Shown piece by piece: positions 19,435 to 29,707 of a stretch of 64,000 nt of DNA. The DNA is from Paenibacillus sp. VTT E-133291 (GTDB lineage: Bacteria; Bacillota; Bacilli; Paenibacillales; Paenibacillaceae), in NCBI RefSeq assembly GCF_002264395.1, contig NZ_NFVA01000020.1, forward strand, positions 1 through 64,000. Reading direction: 5' to 3'. The position numbers were made by a program, and so were the translations under genes. The notes beneath the pieces were generated by a model. That model saw nothing but the letters and a program-made list of their open reading frames with translations. It was not told where the DNA came from and searched no databases. Within the stretch, counting starts at the first letter, position 1, and every line of letters begins with the position of its first letter.

Positions 19435-22400
19435 TCATAGACCGTACCATTGCTTGTAATGATTAAAGACGGATATTTCGCTAGACATACAATACGTATC
19501 TTCTACCAAAAAGAGCTGCTTTAAATCCAAACTCACCAGATCTTCAAATAACATGGTTGCTTCCAGCAATTTATCCACAGCATTTCCTGATAACGGTATA
19601 TCCATGATGACATCTTTATACACCGTCAGGGTCTCTTCAAAATACTCTTCAATTCCCATCATGATTTTCTTCAGACTATCGAAATTGTATTGAGCAAATC
19701 CACCGACAGCAAAATTCGGCACCAGTTTTCCTGTCATATCTTTTTCAAAATTCACAAATTGACCTTGATCCGAAGTGAGGACACTCTCGAGTAATAATTG
19801 ATATTTATAGACTGCACTGTCTGTTGTTGCAAAATCCTCATTTTGTCTAAAGAAACCATGCATCGTATTGCCGTCAAATTGTGTACCTCTTTGTTTGTTG
19901 CTTGTCACAAAATAATAGCCGTCCAATGGTTTATTAAGAAGTTTTGACATGTAATATTGAATTGTACCTGAATATCCCACATCTACAACAGCCGCTTTAA
20001 TGTCATCTAACCCTATCTGATTAATGTACTCTTTGTAAGTTTCTCTTTCTTTCTTTGCTCTGGCTAAAATAGCATCGATAAAATCATTAATCCCTTGTTT
20101 AACTGTATCAATGTCGGTAGGAAGAGAGATCACTTTGTTCAACTTTGATTCAGAAGCATTAATTCCAAATCTGACCTTAAGCAAGTCGGCAATTGTTCCC
20201 TCAAATGAGATTTGCAATAGTTCATAGATATCTTCGACATTCTCCAGGCTAGCAACAGAAGAAGCTCTCCGGGATGTATAAAAATATACACTTTTCACAT
20301 TATTTAATTCTTCATCATCTAATCTTTCAACACAAATATCAAATACCTTCTTCAGAAGGTACCCTTCTCTTGCCAAGAAAAGTACAGCTCCCACTTTATC
20401 ATGCTTAATTTTATGGATTAACCACATTGTGTAGCTGAATAAGATTGGCGCAAAAATCGTAAACCCAAGTGTTTTCAAGTCAGAAATTTGATACTTCCCA
20501 TTCGAGTAAGACAATTTGAACGGGCTATTAAACTCTTTAGATATAATAGGCCCAAACATAACCGAATCACCCAAGCTGGAGTTGTTTTCAATATGAAAGC
20601 CCATGTGATTACCGAAATCAGTATTATAAAACATATTGCTTCCTGACATCACATGATACACAAGCAGCCCTTTCCCTTCAGCAATTTGAACATCCGAATG
20701 CTCATTATCGCCGATATGGAGCGTACGCTTACCTTGAAATTTTTCTTTAAAGTGATCCCACATCAGACCGTTATCTTTACGCTTCTGTACTGAAGAAGAC
20801 ACCCATAATTCGTCGTAATAATGAACATTACATTTTGCTAGCATTTTTTTAATGATATCTTCGGTAAGATACATATCACTGATCAAAATAATTTTCTTTC
20901 CTTTAAACTTTGCATAATTCAAAACTTCGATTACTTCTTTTCTCGGCACTGATAACCTTAATTCCCACTCGATTTCAATGCTCATAATCACTTCGCAGAT
21001 ACCATCACTGATATTGGCAATCTTTGATAACTCCTGATAAATCTCGTCTATCGAACAATCGCCTTGATAATTCTTTTTCTTTCGAACATTATTCTCTGCT
21101 TCTCTTCTGAGTAAGGTGAAGTCCTGTTCACCCAAAAATTCTCTCACTTTAATCCCAATCAAATCAAATACCGTATCCGGCTTTAATAATGGGCGTGTTA
21201 TCAACGTATCAAAGATATCGAAAGAGATCACTTCAATTCCGTCGATAATATCTTTTAATTCATTAAGCTTTCTTGGCCAATACTGCATTAAATTTTTGCT
21301 GCCTTTATTAAATCTGTAATCACCAGTGAAAACATTGATCTCCACATATGAACTTCCTGTACTGGTAACAATAGGGACCATTGCTCTTTCTATAGCATGG
21401 GCAATCGTGCCGTCGATTTGTTTATCTTCTTTCGCGAAATCATCATAAGATAAATTCAAATCAAATAATGGTTTGATCGCTGCCGTTCTAGCCCAATACA
21501 TAGTGCCTGCAGGAAAGTCCAAATACTTGGAATAATCATGTCTGATCCCTAATCTGCCTAACAAAGAATTCCCAATGCCTTTGTTCGATAACCAAGTATG
21601 AGCCCAATACGGAATCGTTTTATATGTTTCCGGGTACACAAGTCCTAAGTTTTCATGTTGACTAAACAGGCTGAACACTTTTTTAATAACCAAGGAATCG
21701 CCGAATAAATTATCCAACAGATGCCCTCTCCAGCCATCTTGCTCTGTACCTGTATACAGTGATTTTTTCGAGTGTACATGACTTAAGAAATCATAATGCA
21801 CTAGGTCCTCTCCAAAATCGACGAACATCGGTGCAACATCGCGCCCCTGGTTTGGCGTGACCTTTACAACAACTCTATTAACATTATTAATAGTCTCAAA
21901 TTTCTCATAGACAGATTGTTGCGCATTTTTATCCGTAATTGAAACATACAGATCAAAAGCATATGGCATGTTATTAAAATAATTATAAAATTCATTTAGA
22001 AGGTCTATATAAAAAAGATGCAAGTGTACAGCTATTTTTCCAGGTTGAGTCTCCACCAAATCCACTGAATCCAGTGAAGAGGAACTTGAAAGCAATAAAA
22101 ATTTTTCTTGTGAGCTGTAATGTCCCTCCCGCGATTGAAGCCAAATTCTATACATACCTGTATCTTTCAGCAAGAAGCGAAACTTGGTGTATATAAAGGC
22201 TTTGACAGCTTCTTTTCGTTTCGAGTTCAGAGGAAGCAGTCTGTAAAAAGCTTTAATTGTTTTCTTTATTGCCCTTTTAGAAATTGCCGCTAAGTTTTTT
22301 GCATTATATTTTATTGCACGCAATGGTGCGGTCATTCTCCATGAACTAGAGTTCAAAAGACTTGATAACCTTTGGTTGTAATCTTGATTCGCAGCTAAAA

Positions 22401-23769
22401 TATAATTCCGATCATGAAATAAATGGTTTTTTTCATTTATTGTTTGATTAAGTAGATTTTGAGCTGACGTAACCTCTGCTTCGAAATCTTTGAGCATTTT
22501 CTCAATATCGCTCTTCAAAGATTTATTATCCTCAATGAGAGAGGATTTGATTTCAGCCTCTGTTAATAGCTCTTCTTTAACTCTCAGTAGCTCTTCCTGT
22601 AAAGTTTCTGAAACCTTGTCCAACTTTCTCTCTAACACATTGAATTTATCCTGATCACTTTTCATCGATTCTAACTCGCGAATCTTTTTCATCAGGCTGG
22701 AATGCACCATATTTTCATTTTGAAACAATAGTTCACCAGTAATAATCATCTTACCCGTTTGATTAATTACGTTTGATGAAATTAGATACTCAGGACTGGT
22801 ATTTTGAAACTCGTCCCATCCCTCTGATTGCGTCCAAGAATTTACGCATTGAATATTTACATTAGGGTACATTTCGCTTATCTTAATTTTAATCAAATGA
22901 TCTTTGAACGGAAGCCATTTCGCCTGTTTGATTTCTGGCAACGAATCCAACCCAAATTCTACTCTAAAGGCCGTACCGTCATATGATAAGTCACTGTAAA
23001 CAACGACATCCTCACTAAAGCCGCCGCCAAAATCAAGGTATAATTTGCTTGTGAACTCACGTTTTGTTTTAAATAGCATAAGATTATTAATCGAGGTTAT
23101 ATCCGGGAGACTTTGTTCAGAACAAACAGCTATCAAATATTTCCCATCTTCATTGAGACTTTTATCGGGATCCACAACCATATATTTATTATCAGCGGTT
23201 TCTGTTAGATTACTTAGCACACTGAACATTTCAAACCCCTGTTTAAAGATAGAGACATTAGAATAGTACTTACTCAAAAACAGTTCAAACTCTTCAAAAT
23301 AAAACTCTTTGACATGAAAAGGATTTCTAAAATGAGGTTCATCCGAATATTTCAGCTTGTCCGGTGTTGAGATAATCAACACTCCATCATTTTTCAAGAC
23401 CCTCTTAACTTCTATCATGAACTTTTGTTGTATAGCTACATCAACGTGTTCAATGGTTTCAAAACTAACAACAACATCCACAGATGAATCCGGCAAGGGG
23501 ATATCTTCAATACTTGCTGTAAAAAAGGATAGATTCTCATTATTATATTTACTGCGTGCCCATTCAATAGATTCAGTGGAAATATCGATTCCTACTACTT
23601 GTTTCGCGACACTTGCCATCAATCCAGAGCCATAACCCTCTCCGCAAGCTGCATCTAAGACTGTCTTATCTTCCAAAAACTCCAAAATGGCATGGTATCT
23701 TTGCTGATGTTCAATCTCAATTTCACCCAGAGCTTTCCGTGGTATATATCTTTCACCTGTGAAATCCAT
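19435..23769 (-). CDS. Multidomain methyltransferase / coiled-coil / RgpF / HAD glycan enzyme
   Basis: A 1444-residue fusion. Residues 1-190 are a class I SAM methyltransferase (LDAACGEGYGSGL at 38-50, VGIDIS). Residues about 225-350 look like an all-beta domain of unknown role. A coiled coil spans about 360-460, then a linker SSSWRMTAPLRAIKY. Residues about 575-830 match rhamnan synthesis protein F (VHLHLFYIDLLNEF, NQGRDVAPM, SHVHSKKS, DFPAGTMYWAR). From about 847 a HAD-like domain follows (FDIFDTLITRP, ILISDMYLTED, HIGDNEHSDV), and residues 1085-1444 form a further domain with LFLAREGYLLKK and VDVGYSGTIQYYM. GGAGGAAAAG precedes the ATG. It lies directly after wzt. Likely extends and perhaps methyl-caps a rhamnose-rich chain; the HAD activity is unknown. 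Confidence 0.85.
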   Translation of the reverse strand: MDFTGERYIPRKALGEIEIEHQQRYHAILEFLEDKTVLDAACGEGYGSGLMASVAKQVVGIDISTESIEWARSKYNNENLSFFTASIEDIPLPDSSVDVVVSFETIEHVDVAIQQKFMIEVKRVLKNDGVLIISTPDKLKYSDEPHFRNPFHVKEFYFEEFELFLSKYYSNVSIFKQGFEMFSVLSNLTETADNKYMVVDPDKSLNEDGKYLIAVCSEQSLPDITSINNLMLFKTKREFTSKLYLDFGGGFSEDVVVYSDLSYDGTAFRVEFGLDSLPEIKQAKWLPFKDHLIKIKISEMYPNVNIQCVNSWTQSEGWDEFQNTSPEYLISSNVINQTGKMIITGELLFQNENMVHSSLMKKIRELESMKSDQDKFNVLERKLDKVSETLQEELLRVKEELLTEAEIKSSLIEDNKSLKSDIEKMLKDFEAEVTSAQNLLNQTINEKNHLFHDRNYILAANQDYNQRLSSLLNSSSWRMTAPLRAIKYNAKNLAAISKRAIKKTIKAFYRLLPLNSKRKEAVKAFIYTKFRFLLKDTGMYRIWLQSREGHYSSQEKFLLLSSSSSLDSVDLVETQPGKIAVHLHLFYIDLLNEFYNYFNNMPYAFDLYVSITDKNAQQSVYEKFETINNVNRVVVKVTPNQGRDVAPMFVDFGEDLVHYDFLSHVHSKKSLYTGTEQDGWRGHLLDNLFGDSLVIKKVFSLFSQHENLGLVYPETYKTIPYWAHTWLSNKGIGNSLLGRLGIRHDYSKYLDFPAGTMYWARTAAIKPLFDLNLSYDDFAKEDKQIDGTIAHAIERAMVPIVTSTGSSYVEINVFTGDYRFNKGSKNLMQYWPRKLNELKDIIDGIEVISFDIFDTLITRPLLKPDTVFDLIGIKVREFLGEQDFTLLRREAENNVRKKKNYQGDCSIDEIYQELSKIANISDGICEVIMSIEIEWELRLSVPRKEVIEVLNYAKFKGKKIILISDMYLTEDIIKKMLAKCNVHYYDELWVSSSVQKRKDNGLMWDHFKEKFQGKRTLHIGDNEHSDVQIAEGKGLLVYHVMSGSNMFYNTDFGNHMGFHIENNSSLGDSVMFGPIISKEFNSPFKLSYSNGKYQISDLKTLGFTIFAPILFSYTMWLIHKIKHDKVGAVLFLAREGYLLKKVFDICVERLDDEELNNVKSVYFYTSRRASSVASLENVEDIYELLQISFEGTIADLLKVRFGINASESKLNKVISLPTDIDTVKQGINDFIDAILARAKKERETYKEYINQIGLDDIKAAVVDVGYSGTIQYYMSKLLNKPLDGYYFVTSNKQRGTQFDGNTMHGFFRQNEDFATTDSAVYKYQLLLESVLTSDQGQFVNFEKDMTGKLVPNFAVGGFAQYNFDSLKKIMMGIEEYFEETLTVYKDVIMDIPLSGNAVDKLLEATMLFEDLVSLDLKQLFLVEDTYCMSSEISVFNHYKQWYGL

Positions 23770-23794
23770 CTTTTCCTCCTAAAACATAGTTATT

Positions 23795-25051
23795 TCAAAT
23801 CAGTTCAAATTTCACTTTGTCTAAGATACAAAAACCTTGTGCATACGAATATGATCTTTTATTGCGGACATCGATTAGAAGAGCATCGCTTATCCAATGT
23901 TGTTGTACATGACTCTCATATGTTCCATCTGCGATAGCCAAATCTATACTATATATCCCGTCTCTTATATATGGGAATGCAAAAGACCATTTAAAGTAGT
24001 ACTGGTTATTCTGTTTTAGGTCAGATATTTTAGACTTCTCGGTATCCGTATTAACGATAAGTACAGAGTTACCGAGCTTATCTTTTAAAACAAATCCTAT
24101 GATAGGCATGGATATTAATTTGTAAGTTTCCACCTTCAGCAACAGATCCACATCTTCTCCGCCAGCAATAAAAGTGTTGGCTATCCCAGAAGAATTCAGT
24201 AGTTTTGCGTTTGTAATCACTGCACCCTTTTCTCCAAATTCTTGGGATCGATTAAACGCCTCTCTTTCTTCCTCCAAACCTGAATCTTCCACCAAATCCT
24301 CAATTTCACTTAAAACTGTATCATACGTCATGAAAGCATGATATTCATCTATTATATCCTCAGGCAATCCATCCTTATGAACCATTCCTTCATTAAACCA
24401 AATTACCCTATCACAAAAGTTAGCTATCGCTCCAAGATCATGGCTGACAAAGAGAACTGTCCCTCTCTCTTTGAACTCCCTGATCTTCCTGTAACACTTT
24501 TGTTGAAATCTTATATCTCCGACACTCAAAGCCTCATCAACGATTAATATCTCAGGATCCACATTGACCGCACATGCAAATGCCAAACGTACAAACATAC
24601 CACTGGAGTAAGATTTAACGGGCTGATGAATAAAATCCCCGATATCGGCAAATTCAAGAATCGAATCCACTTTTGATTCCGTTTCTTCCTTGTCGTAGCC
24701 CATTAGTGACCCGTAAAGATAAATATTTTCCAACCCCGTGTATTCAGGATTAAAGCCGGCTCCTAATTCAAGAAGAGCAGAAATCCTTCCATTAACATCC
24801 ACTTTACCTGAAGTAGGCGTGAGTATACCAGTAATAATCTTCAATAAAGTTGATTTTCCAGCACCATTCTTACCTATAAAGCCAACCGTTTCCCCTTTTT
24901 TTACCTTAAGGGTGACATTATTAAGCGCGTGAAAATCCGTGTGCTTCTTAGTGCGGAACGGAGTCAACGCTTCTAAAAGCCGATCTTTGGGATTGTTATA
25001 TAATTTATAGATTTTAGTTATATTAGTAAGCTCAATTGCGTTTTCTTCCAT
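23795..25051 (-). CDS. Polysaccharide ABC exporter ATPase with carbohydrate-binding tail (Wzt-like)
   Basis: A 418-residue protein. The nucleotide-binding domain has Walker A GKNGAGKSTLL, signature YSSGMFVRLAFA and Walker B ILIVDEALSVGD, as in Wzt/TagH exporters. Residues about 265-418 form a Wzt C-terminal-type beta domain (VITNAKLLNSSGIANTF...DGIYSIDLAIADG), which in other systems recognises a modified chain end before export. The ATG at 25051 has GGGAG 8 bp upstream; a GTG 15 bp earlier is within that site. The permease gene ends 17 bp upstream. Confidence 0.9.
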   Translation of the reverse strand: MEENAIELTNITKIYKLYNNPKDRLLEALTPFRTKKHTDFHALNNVTLKVKKGETVGFIGKNGAGKSTLLKIITGILTPTSGKVDVNGRISALLELGAGFNPEYTGLENIYLYGSLMGYDKEETESKVDSILEFADIGDFIHQPVKSYSSGMFVRLAFACAVNVDPEILIVDEALSVGDIRFQQKCYRKIREFKERGTVLFVSHDLGAIANFCDRVIWFNEGMVHKDGLPEDIIDEYHAFMTYDTVLSEIEDLVEDSGLEEEREAFNRSQEFGEKGAVITNAKLLNSSGIANTFIAGGEDVDLLLKVETYKLISMPIIGFVLKDKLGNSVLIVNTDTEKSKISDLKQNNQYYFKWSFAFPYIRDGIYSIDLAIADGTYESHVQQHWISDALLIDVRNKRSYSYAQGFCILDKVKFELI

Positions 25052-25068
25052 AATTAACACTCCCACGA

Positions 25069-26445
25069 TTATAGTACGTCAGCAAAATGCGGCTTTAATC
25101 TTTTGAATATAAATGCGCCTAATACAAAAAGAAAAAAAGTAACAGACCAAAAATAAAAGGTTAAATATATATGTTCTGTAAACCAAACGCGATTGAACAA
25201 GGAATCGCGGTACCCTTCCACAACGTAATACATAGGGTTCATTTTAAATAACCAACTATACTTATCACTTAATATCTTCTCAGACCACATAATGGGAGTA
25301 ATCCACATACCCACTTGGAGAAAAATAACAATAATTTGACCTAAATCCTTGAAAAAGACAACCACTGAAGATGTTAAATATGACAACGCAGTTGTAAAGA
25401 ATAATGTACATAAAGAATAATATAACAACTGAATATTATAGGCATGAAAGTTAAATCCATACGAGAAATAGACAATATATAGGAACACAATAAACACTAG
25501 GTGCACAAATAAAGAAGAAATAATCTTGACAATAGGAAGTATACTCACTTTAAACACAAGTTTTTTTACTAGGAAACTATATTCAACGAAGCTATTGCTT
25601 GCATTTGAAAGAGCGTCTGAAAAGAAGAACCATGGTATTAAACCAGCCATAAACCAAACCGCGAAAGGAACGTTATTATCTGTAGGTGTTACCTTCAAAC
25701 CCACCTGAAAAACAAACCAATAAACCAAAATTGTTGTTATTGGCTGTACATATCCCCAAATAACTCCTAAATAAGAACCTGCGTACTTGGTCTTAAAGTC
25801 ATTTTTCGATAAATTAAGAATCAATGCTCTATGAACATTAAATTCTTTAAATATTCTAAACAATTTTCCTCTAATTAAGATCAGAACACATATAAAAATC
25901 GAAGCAATCATTGAGAGAAATATAGCTGAATAAGTTTTCGTCTGAAGATTATCGTTAATAATATTTGTCTTCATTTGATCACTAATGGGAAGAAGAATAT
26001 ACGGATCTCCACCGTTAGTAATCACCTCAAGATTGTTATTAACCATTTTCAATTTATCTATCTCATTATTGTAACTGTTGGACAAATCACTTAATGGTAA
26101 TGAATAATCCCCTATAATACTCCCCAAAGAAATACTCTGAAGTGTAATTCGAGACGGGTGATTGCCCAGATCCAATCTTAATGCATTCATTTCAGTATTA
26201 ATATTGAATTTTAATGCTTTCGGGACAGGAGCAGATTCAAATGATTTTTTTATCGATTGATCTTCTGAAAATTCGCCTGCACTATTCGAATAGTATACTT
26301 GAAATTCATTATTGCTATCCGATTGTATACTTACTGATAAGGATAGGAAATTGGGATTAGGTATCAATTTTATAAATACATTATAAAGAAGTAGATACGC
26401 CGCTATAAATAAAATTACCATTTTCAGAATTTTTTTAATTTTCAA
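25069..26445 (-). CDS. Polysaccharide ABC exporter permease with extra extracytoplasmic domain (Wzm-like)
   Basis: A 458-residue protein, longer than the usual 260-270-residue Wzm/TagG permease. Residues about 215-455 are the ABC-2 permease (KTKYAGSYLGVIWGYVQP, VWFMAGLIPWFFFSDAL, PMYYVVEGYRDSLF). It is preceded by a membrane anchor (about 6-27), a roughly 150-residue beta-rich extracytoplasmic region and another membrane helix (about 185-205). Start is TTG with GGGAGAA 8 bp upstream. It pairs with the ATPase encoded immediately downstream. The extra outer domain might bind the glycan or an acceptor; unproven. Confidence 0.85.
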   Translation of the reverse strand: MKIKKILKMVILFIAAYLLLYNVFIKLIPNPNFLSLSVSIQSDSNNEFQVYYSNSAGEFSEDQSIKKSFESAPVPKALKFNINTEMNALRLDLGNHPSRITLQSISLGSIIGDYSLPLSDLSNSYNNEIDKLKMVNNNLEVITNGGDPYILLPISDQMKTNIINDNLQTKTYSAIFLSMIASIFICVLILIRGKLFRIFKEFNVHRALILNLSKNDFKTKYAGSYLGVIWGYVQPITTILVYWFVFQVGLKVTPTDNNVPFAVWFMAGLIPWFFFSDALSNASNSFVEYSFLVKKLVFKVSILPIVKIISSLFVHLVFIVFLYIVYFSYGFNFHAYNIQLLYYSLCTLFFTTALSYLTSSVVVFFKDLGQIIVIFLQVGMWITPIMWSEKILSDKYSWLFKMNPMYYVVEGYRDSLFNRVWFTEHIYLTFYFWSVTFFLFVLGAFIFKRLKPHFADVL

Positions 26446-26960
26446 AGTATGATTCTCCCTAGTCTAGTATTGATAATTTGATTTTTGACCGCAGTATAGT
26501 TTACATCAATATACAGCCTATCAAAATGCTGTAATATAAAATAAAAAATCGCCAAGATTCAGTATACGGCAAATTATACACTGAGTCGAGCTTAGCGCAT
26601 CCCTTCTTCTCCAGTTTTTAAAACATGTACTTAATTGTACTTATGTTGTCGTTATTCTTTCAAGTGGGATGATTTAGCATCTATTTAACCCTACATCAAG
26701 CTCTTAATCTATACGGTGCTGAAGGATTTTTTTTGTAAGGTCAGTTGGAGAGATTAGAAATGAGAGGAAAACCCTTTTGGAGGACCCCACTTATTTATTG
26801 AATATGAGGTTTACAAGACTTAAAATACAATTCCACTCTGGACAGAGCAAAGTAATTGCGACAACAATAATTATTTTCAGCTCATGAACTTACTCAGTGG
26901 AACAGTAGAACAGTATTATGCTAAAATATTGTCGTACCTACAGGAAAAGGAGATTATAAC
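26446..26960. other. Divergent intergenic region between wzm-like and wzy_C-like genes
   Basis: A 515-bp AT-rich gap between divergent operons, which must contain both sets of promoters. No promoter with clear -35 and -10 boxes could be chosen with confidence. It contains a decayed copy of the start of the downstream plus-strand gene (listed separately at 26558-26690). The rest shows nothing recognisable. Confidence 0.5.
26558..26690 (+). pseudogene. Decayed duplicate of the 5' end of the downstream Wzy_C gene
   Basis: CAGTATACGGCAAAT at 26560 repeats CAGTATACGGCAAAT at 26971 inside the Wzy_C gene. TTTCAAGTGGGATGATTTA at 26658 repeats TTTCAAGTGGGATTATTTA at 27074. The distances between the two matches are 98 and 103 bp, and weaker similarity (TTATGTTG) lies between them. 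The upstream copy has stop codons and no usable start, so it is a remnant of a partial duplication. Confidence 0.55.
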
Positions 26961-29693
26961 GTGTCGAAACCAGTATACGGCAAATCCGCCGCTCAGCCGA
27001 GAAATGCTGAAAAGATAGCAAGTCCGATATGGGCCTTGGTTGTTGCTTTCATTTTATTTTTATGTTGGGCCCCATTTCAAGTGGGATTATTTAACGGACA
27101 GCAGTTAGACTTCGAGAAGCCTATATATGTGTCAGCACTGGTAAGCGGACTTATGCTACTAGTCTGCCTTGGCTTATACTACAAAAAGTTCAATCTAGAT
27201 GAACAGAGAGACTTAGTGGCATCAGCTTCAATATTACTACCTCTGACTTATGCTCTATCATTGTTAGTCGCAGTTTCGCATTATATGGCGATGAATATGT
27301 TGTTTATTCAGAGCATGTATGTTGCAGTCTTCATTATAGCCTTTTATCTCTTAAAGCAGAAGCAAGTAAATGTTGTCATTCAAAATGCTATTTTAGCCAT
27401 TGCTTATTTCATAGTAGGGTTTGGTCTACTGAATTGGTTGGGGAGTAACAAACTAGCGGGAGCTCTAGTGGGTTGGTTCTCAAACACCGTAAGAAACAAT
27501 ATCTACTTAGATGCAGTAATGACGGACTCTAACGGACTTCGTCTGACTTCGATCTTTCAATATGCAAATACCTACGCGGCATTCTTGATGGCCTTTTTGT
27601 TTGTAGCTATTTTCGCCCTTATTCGCTCTAAAAAAATGTATGGAACATTAACACACAGCTTTATGTTAGTTCCCATCATTGTATCGATTTTATTAACATT
27701 ATCTCGTGGTGGTTTAGTATTGCTACCTGTCGTATTTATATTGCTGCTGTTATTCCTAAAACCTGCGCAGCAAATCCTTTGGATTCTACATCTTAGTGTT
27801 GCTGGAATTGCTTCGTTACTCATTACTACTCCAGTAACTAACTTAGGATTAGAGTTAAATACAAATTCCACTTTTTCCGGTGCCTTAAAAGGCTGGGGTT
27901 ATCTGCTTGGAGCTTCACTGGCTGTAGCTGTAGTATCTTGGGTCATTCAGAGGTTTTTCGCTCCTTGGCTAGAGAAGAAGCTCAGCAATTGGTCGTCTCG
28001 TAAACTGACAGGTCTATGGATTCCACTTGGTTCTATTGCACTCGTCGGAATTGTAGCTTTCCTACTAATAGGTACAAGCGCAAAAAATATCTTACCTAGC
28101 AATATGGCAACTCGTCTTGAAAACATCAACTTCCAGCAACATAGTGTTCTTGAACGGATTACTTTTTATAAAGATGCGATGAAGGTAGTTAAGGATTATC
28201 CGATCCTTGGCGCTGGTGGTGGTGGATGGTCCTCACTATATGAGCATTATCAGAACAACCCATACACCAGCCGCCAAGTGCATAACTTCTTTTTACAATA
28301 CTTGATTGAGGTTGGGATCCTTGGTTTCATCGTATTTATGGGATTCATTTTGTATATTTTCTATAAATACATTCGTGGGTATGTGAAACGGGATAAAAAT
28401 GATTTTGAGAATGGTTTCTTTTATCTAATTATTGCGCTATCTATCCTTGTGCACAGCCTACTTGATTTCAATATGAGTTATGCCTTTATGGGAATACTCG
28501 TCTTCCTTGGACTGGCGGGCATGGCAGTTGTCATGGATAGCAAACAACTACGTAAAAGTTGGAATAAACCTGGTTTGCGGCTTGGATATTCCGCTGTTCT
28601 CACGGTAGGAACTGTATTCTTGTTATTCCTCTCGATTAGCTATATTGGTTCCAGTAATGCTGCCCTAAAGGGTAAAAATCTAATCGGGGTTAGTAATTCT
28701 TACGAGGAAATTAAGAAACCATTAACTGAGGCTTTAAAAACACGTCCAGGTCATCCAGAATCAGTCTTGTACCTATCCTCTTTAGATCAACAGGTGTTTA
28801 GTCAGAACAAAGATGAACAATTTCTAAATGAGGCTTATAACGTACTGATTCGCGCACTAAAAGATGAGCCATACAATAAAAATATTCTAGCTCAATTAGT
28901 AAACAATTATGACTTAAAAGGCCAAAGTGATCTAGCTTATGGCGTTTACCGTGACAATGCAGAAAAGTTCAACTGGGATATTGAATGGTACGATACTCTG
29001 ATTAGTCGTTCTCTCGCGTTAGGACAACAAGCCCTTGCCCAAAAAGATGAAGCTAAGAAACAGGGATATTTCAAAACTGAGCTTGAAGCGTATGAACACG
29101 TTCTTGCTAGTGTTGAGCACCTGAAGACTCTCCCGCCTGAACAGTTGCAAGGACGACCGTTCTCTGTAACACCAACGATTGCATTAAACGTCGCCAAAAT
29201 GCAGCAAATATCTGGACAGGAAGAAGCTGCTGCTGCAACCTTGAAGCTTGGTTTTAATGAAGGTTATGCTGATATCATTAACAGCGGAACGCTCTGGGAT
29301 ATGAACTGGTATGAAGCGCTCATAAGCCGTTCTTACGAGCTGACAGAACAAGCTCGTGCCGGGCAAGACGATGCAAGTAAACTGCTTAATCTCAAGATCG
29401 GGCTACAAGCTTATAACCAAGTGGTTGGTGACCTTGCAACTCTTACACCAAGTATTGCTCTGAATGCGGGTAGAATTCAGTTAATGTCGGGGCAGTTACA
29501 AAATGCTATTGGGACCTTGAAACTTGGTCTGAGCGACGATTATACGAATGCAACGAATCGTGAAATTGCTCGATGGTACCTTGCTGCATTGAAGAAATCA
29601 AACAACGAGGATCAAGCAATATATGATAAACTAATCGCAACAGATCCTGCGGAAGCAGCACAGATCGAGACAATCGCAAATTCACAGTTTTAA
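26961..29693 (+). CDS. O-antigen ligase/polymerase-like membrane protein with TPR tail (Wzy_C)
   Basis: A 910-residue protein. The first about 570 residues hold roughly 12 membrane segments, with the Wzy_C/WaaL signature region (GAGGGGWSSLYEHYQ, then RQVHNFFLQYLIEVGILG). Residues about 590-910 form a TPR-like helical tail. The family joins lipid-linked glycans to an acceptor or polymerises repeat units on the outer face. In S-layer glycan clusters a protein of this kind (WsfB/WsaB type) is the proposed O-oligosaccharyltransferase. Start is GTG with AAAGGAG 9 bp upstream. It is divergent from the export operon. Ligase, polymerase or OTase cannot be separated from sequence alone. Confidence 0.82.
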   Translation: MSKPVYGKSAAQPRNAEKIASPIWALVVAFILFLCWAPFQVGLFNGQQLDFEKPIYVSALVSGLMLLVCLGLYYKKFNLDEQRDLVASASILLPLTYALSLLVAVSHYMAMNMLFIQSMYVAVFIIAFYLLKQKQVNVVIQNAILAIAYFIVGFGLLNWLGSNKLAGALVGWFSNTVRNNIYLDAVMTDSNGLRLTSIFQYANTYAAFLMAFLFVAIFALIRSKKMYGTLTHSFMLVPIIVSILLTLSRGGLVLLPVVFILLLLFLKPAQQILWILHLSVAGIASLLITTPVTNLGLELNTNSTFSGALKGWGYLLGASLAVAVVSWVIQRFFAPWLEKKLSNWSSRKLTGLWIPLGSIALVGIVAFLLIGTSAKNILPSNMATRLENINFQQHSVLERITFYKDAMKVVKDYPILGAGGGGWSSLYEHYQNNPYTSRQVHNFFLQYLIEVGILGFIVFMGFILYIFYKYIRGYVKRDKNDFENGFFYLIIALSILVHSLLDFNMSYAFMGILVFLGLAGMAVVMDSKQLRKSWNKPGLRLGYSAVLTVGTVFLLFLSISYIGSSNAALKGKNLIGVSNSYEEIKKPLTEALKTRPGHPESVLYLSSLDQQVFSQNKDEQFLNEAYNVLIRALKDEPYNKNILAQLVNNYDLKGQSDLAYGVYRDNAEKFNWDIEWYDTLISRSLALGQQALAQKDEAKKQGYFKTELEAYEHVLASVEHLKTLPPEQLQGRPFSVTPTIALNVAKMQQISGQEEAAAATLKLGFNEGYADIINSGTLWDMNWYEALISRSYELTEQARAGQDDASKLLNLKIGLQAYNQVVGDLATLTPSIALNAGRIQLMSGQLQNAIGTLKLGLSDDYTNATNREIARWYLAALKKSNNEDQAIYDKLIATDPAEAAQIETIANSQF

Positions 29694-29707
29694 ATAAGCA
29701 AGAAACG

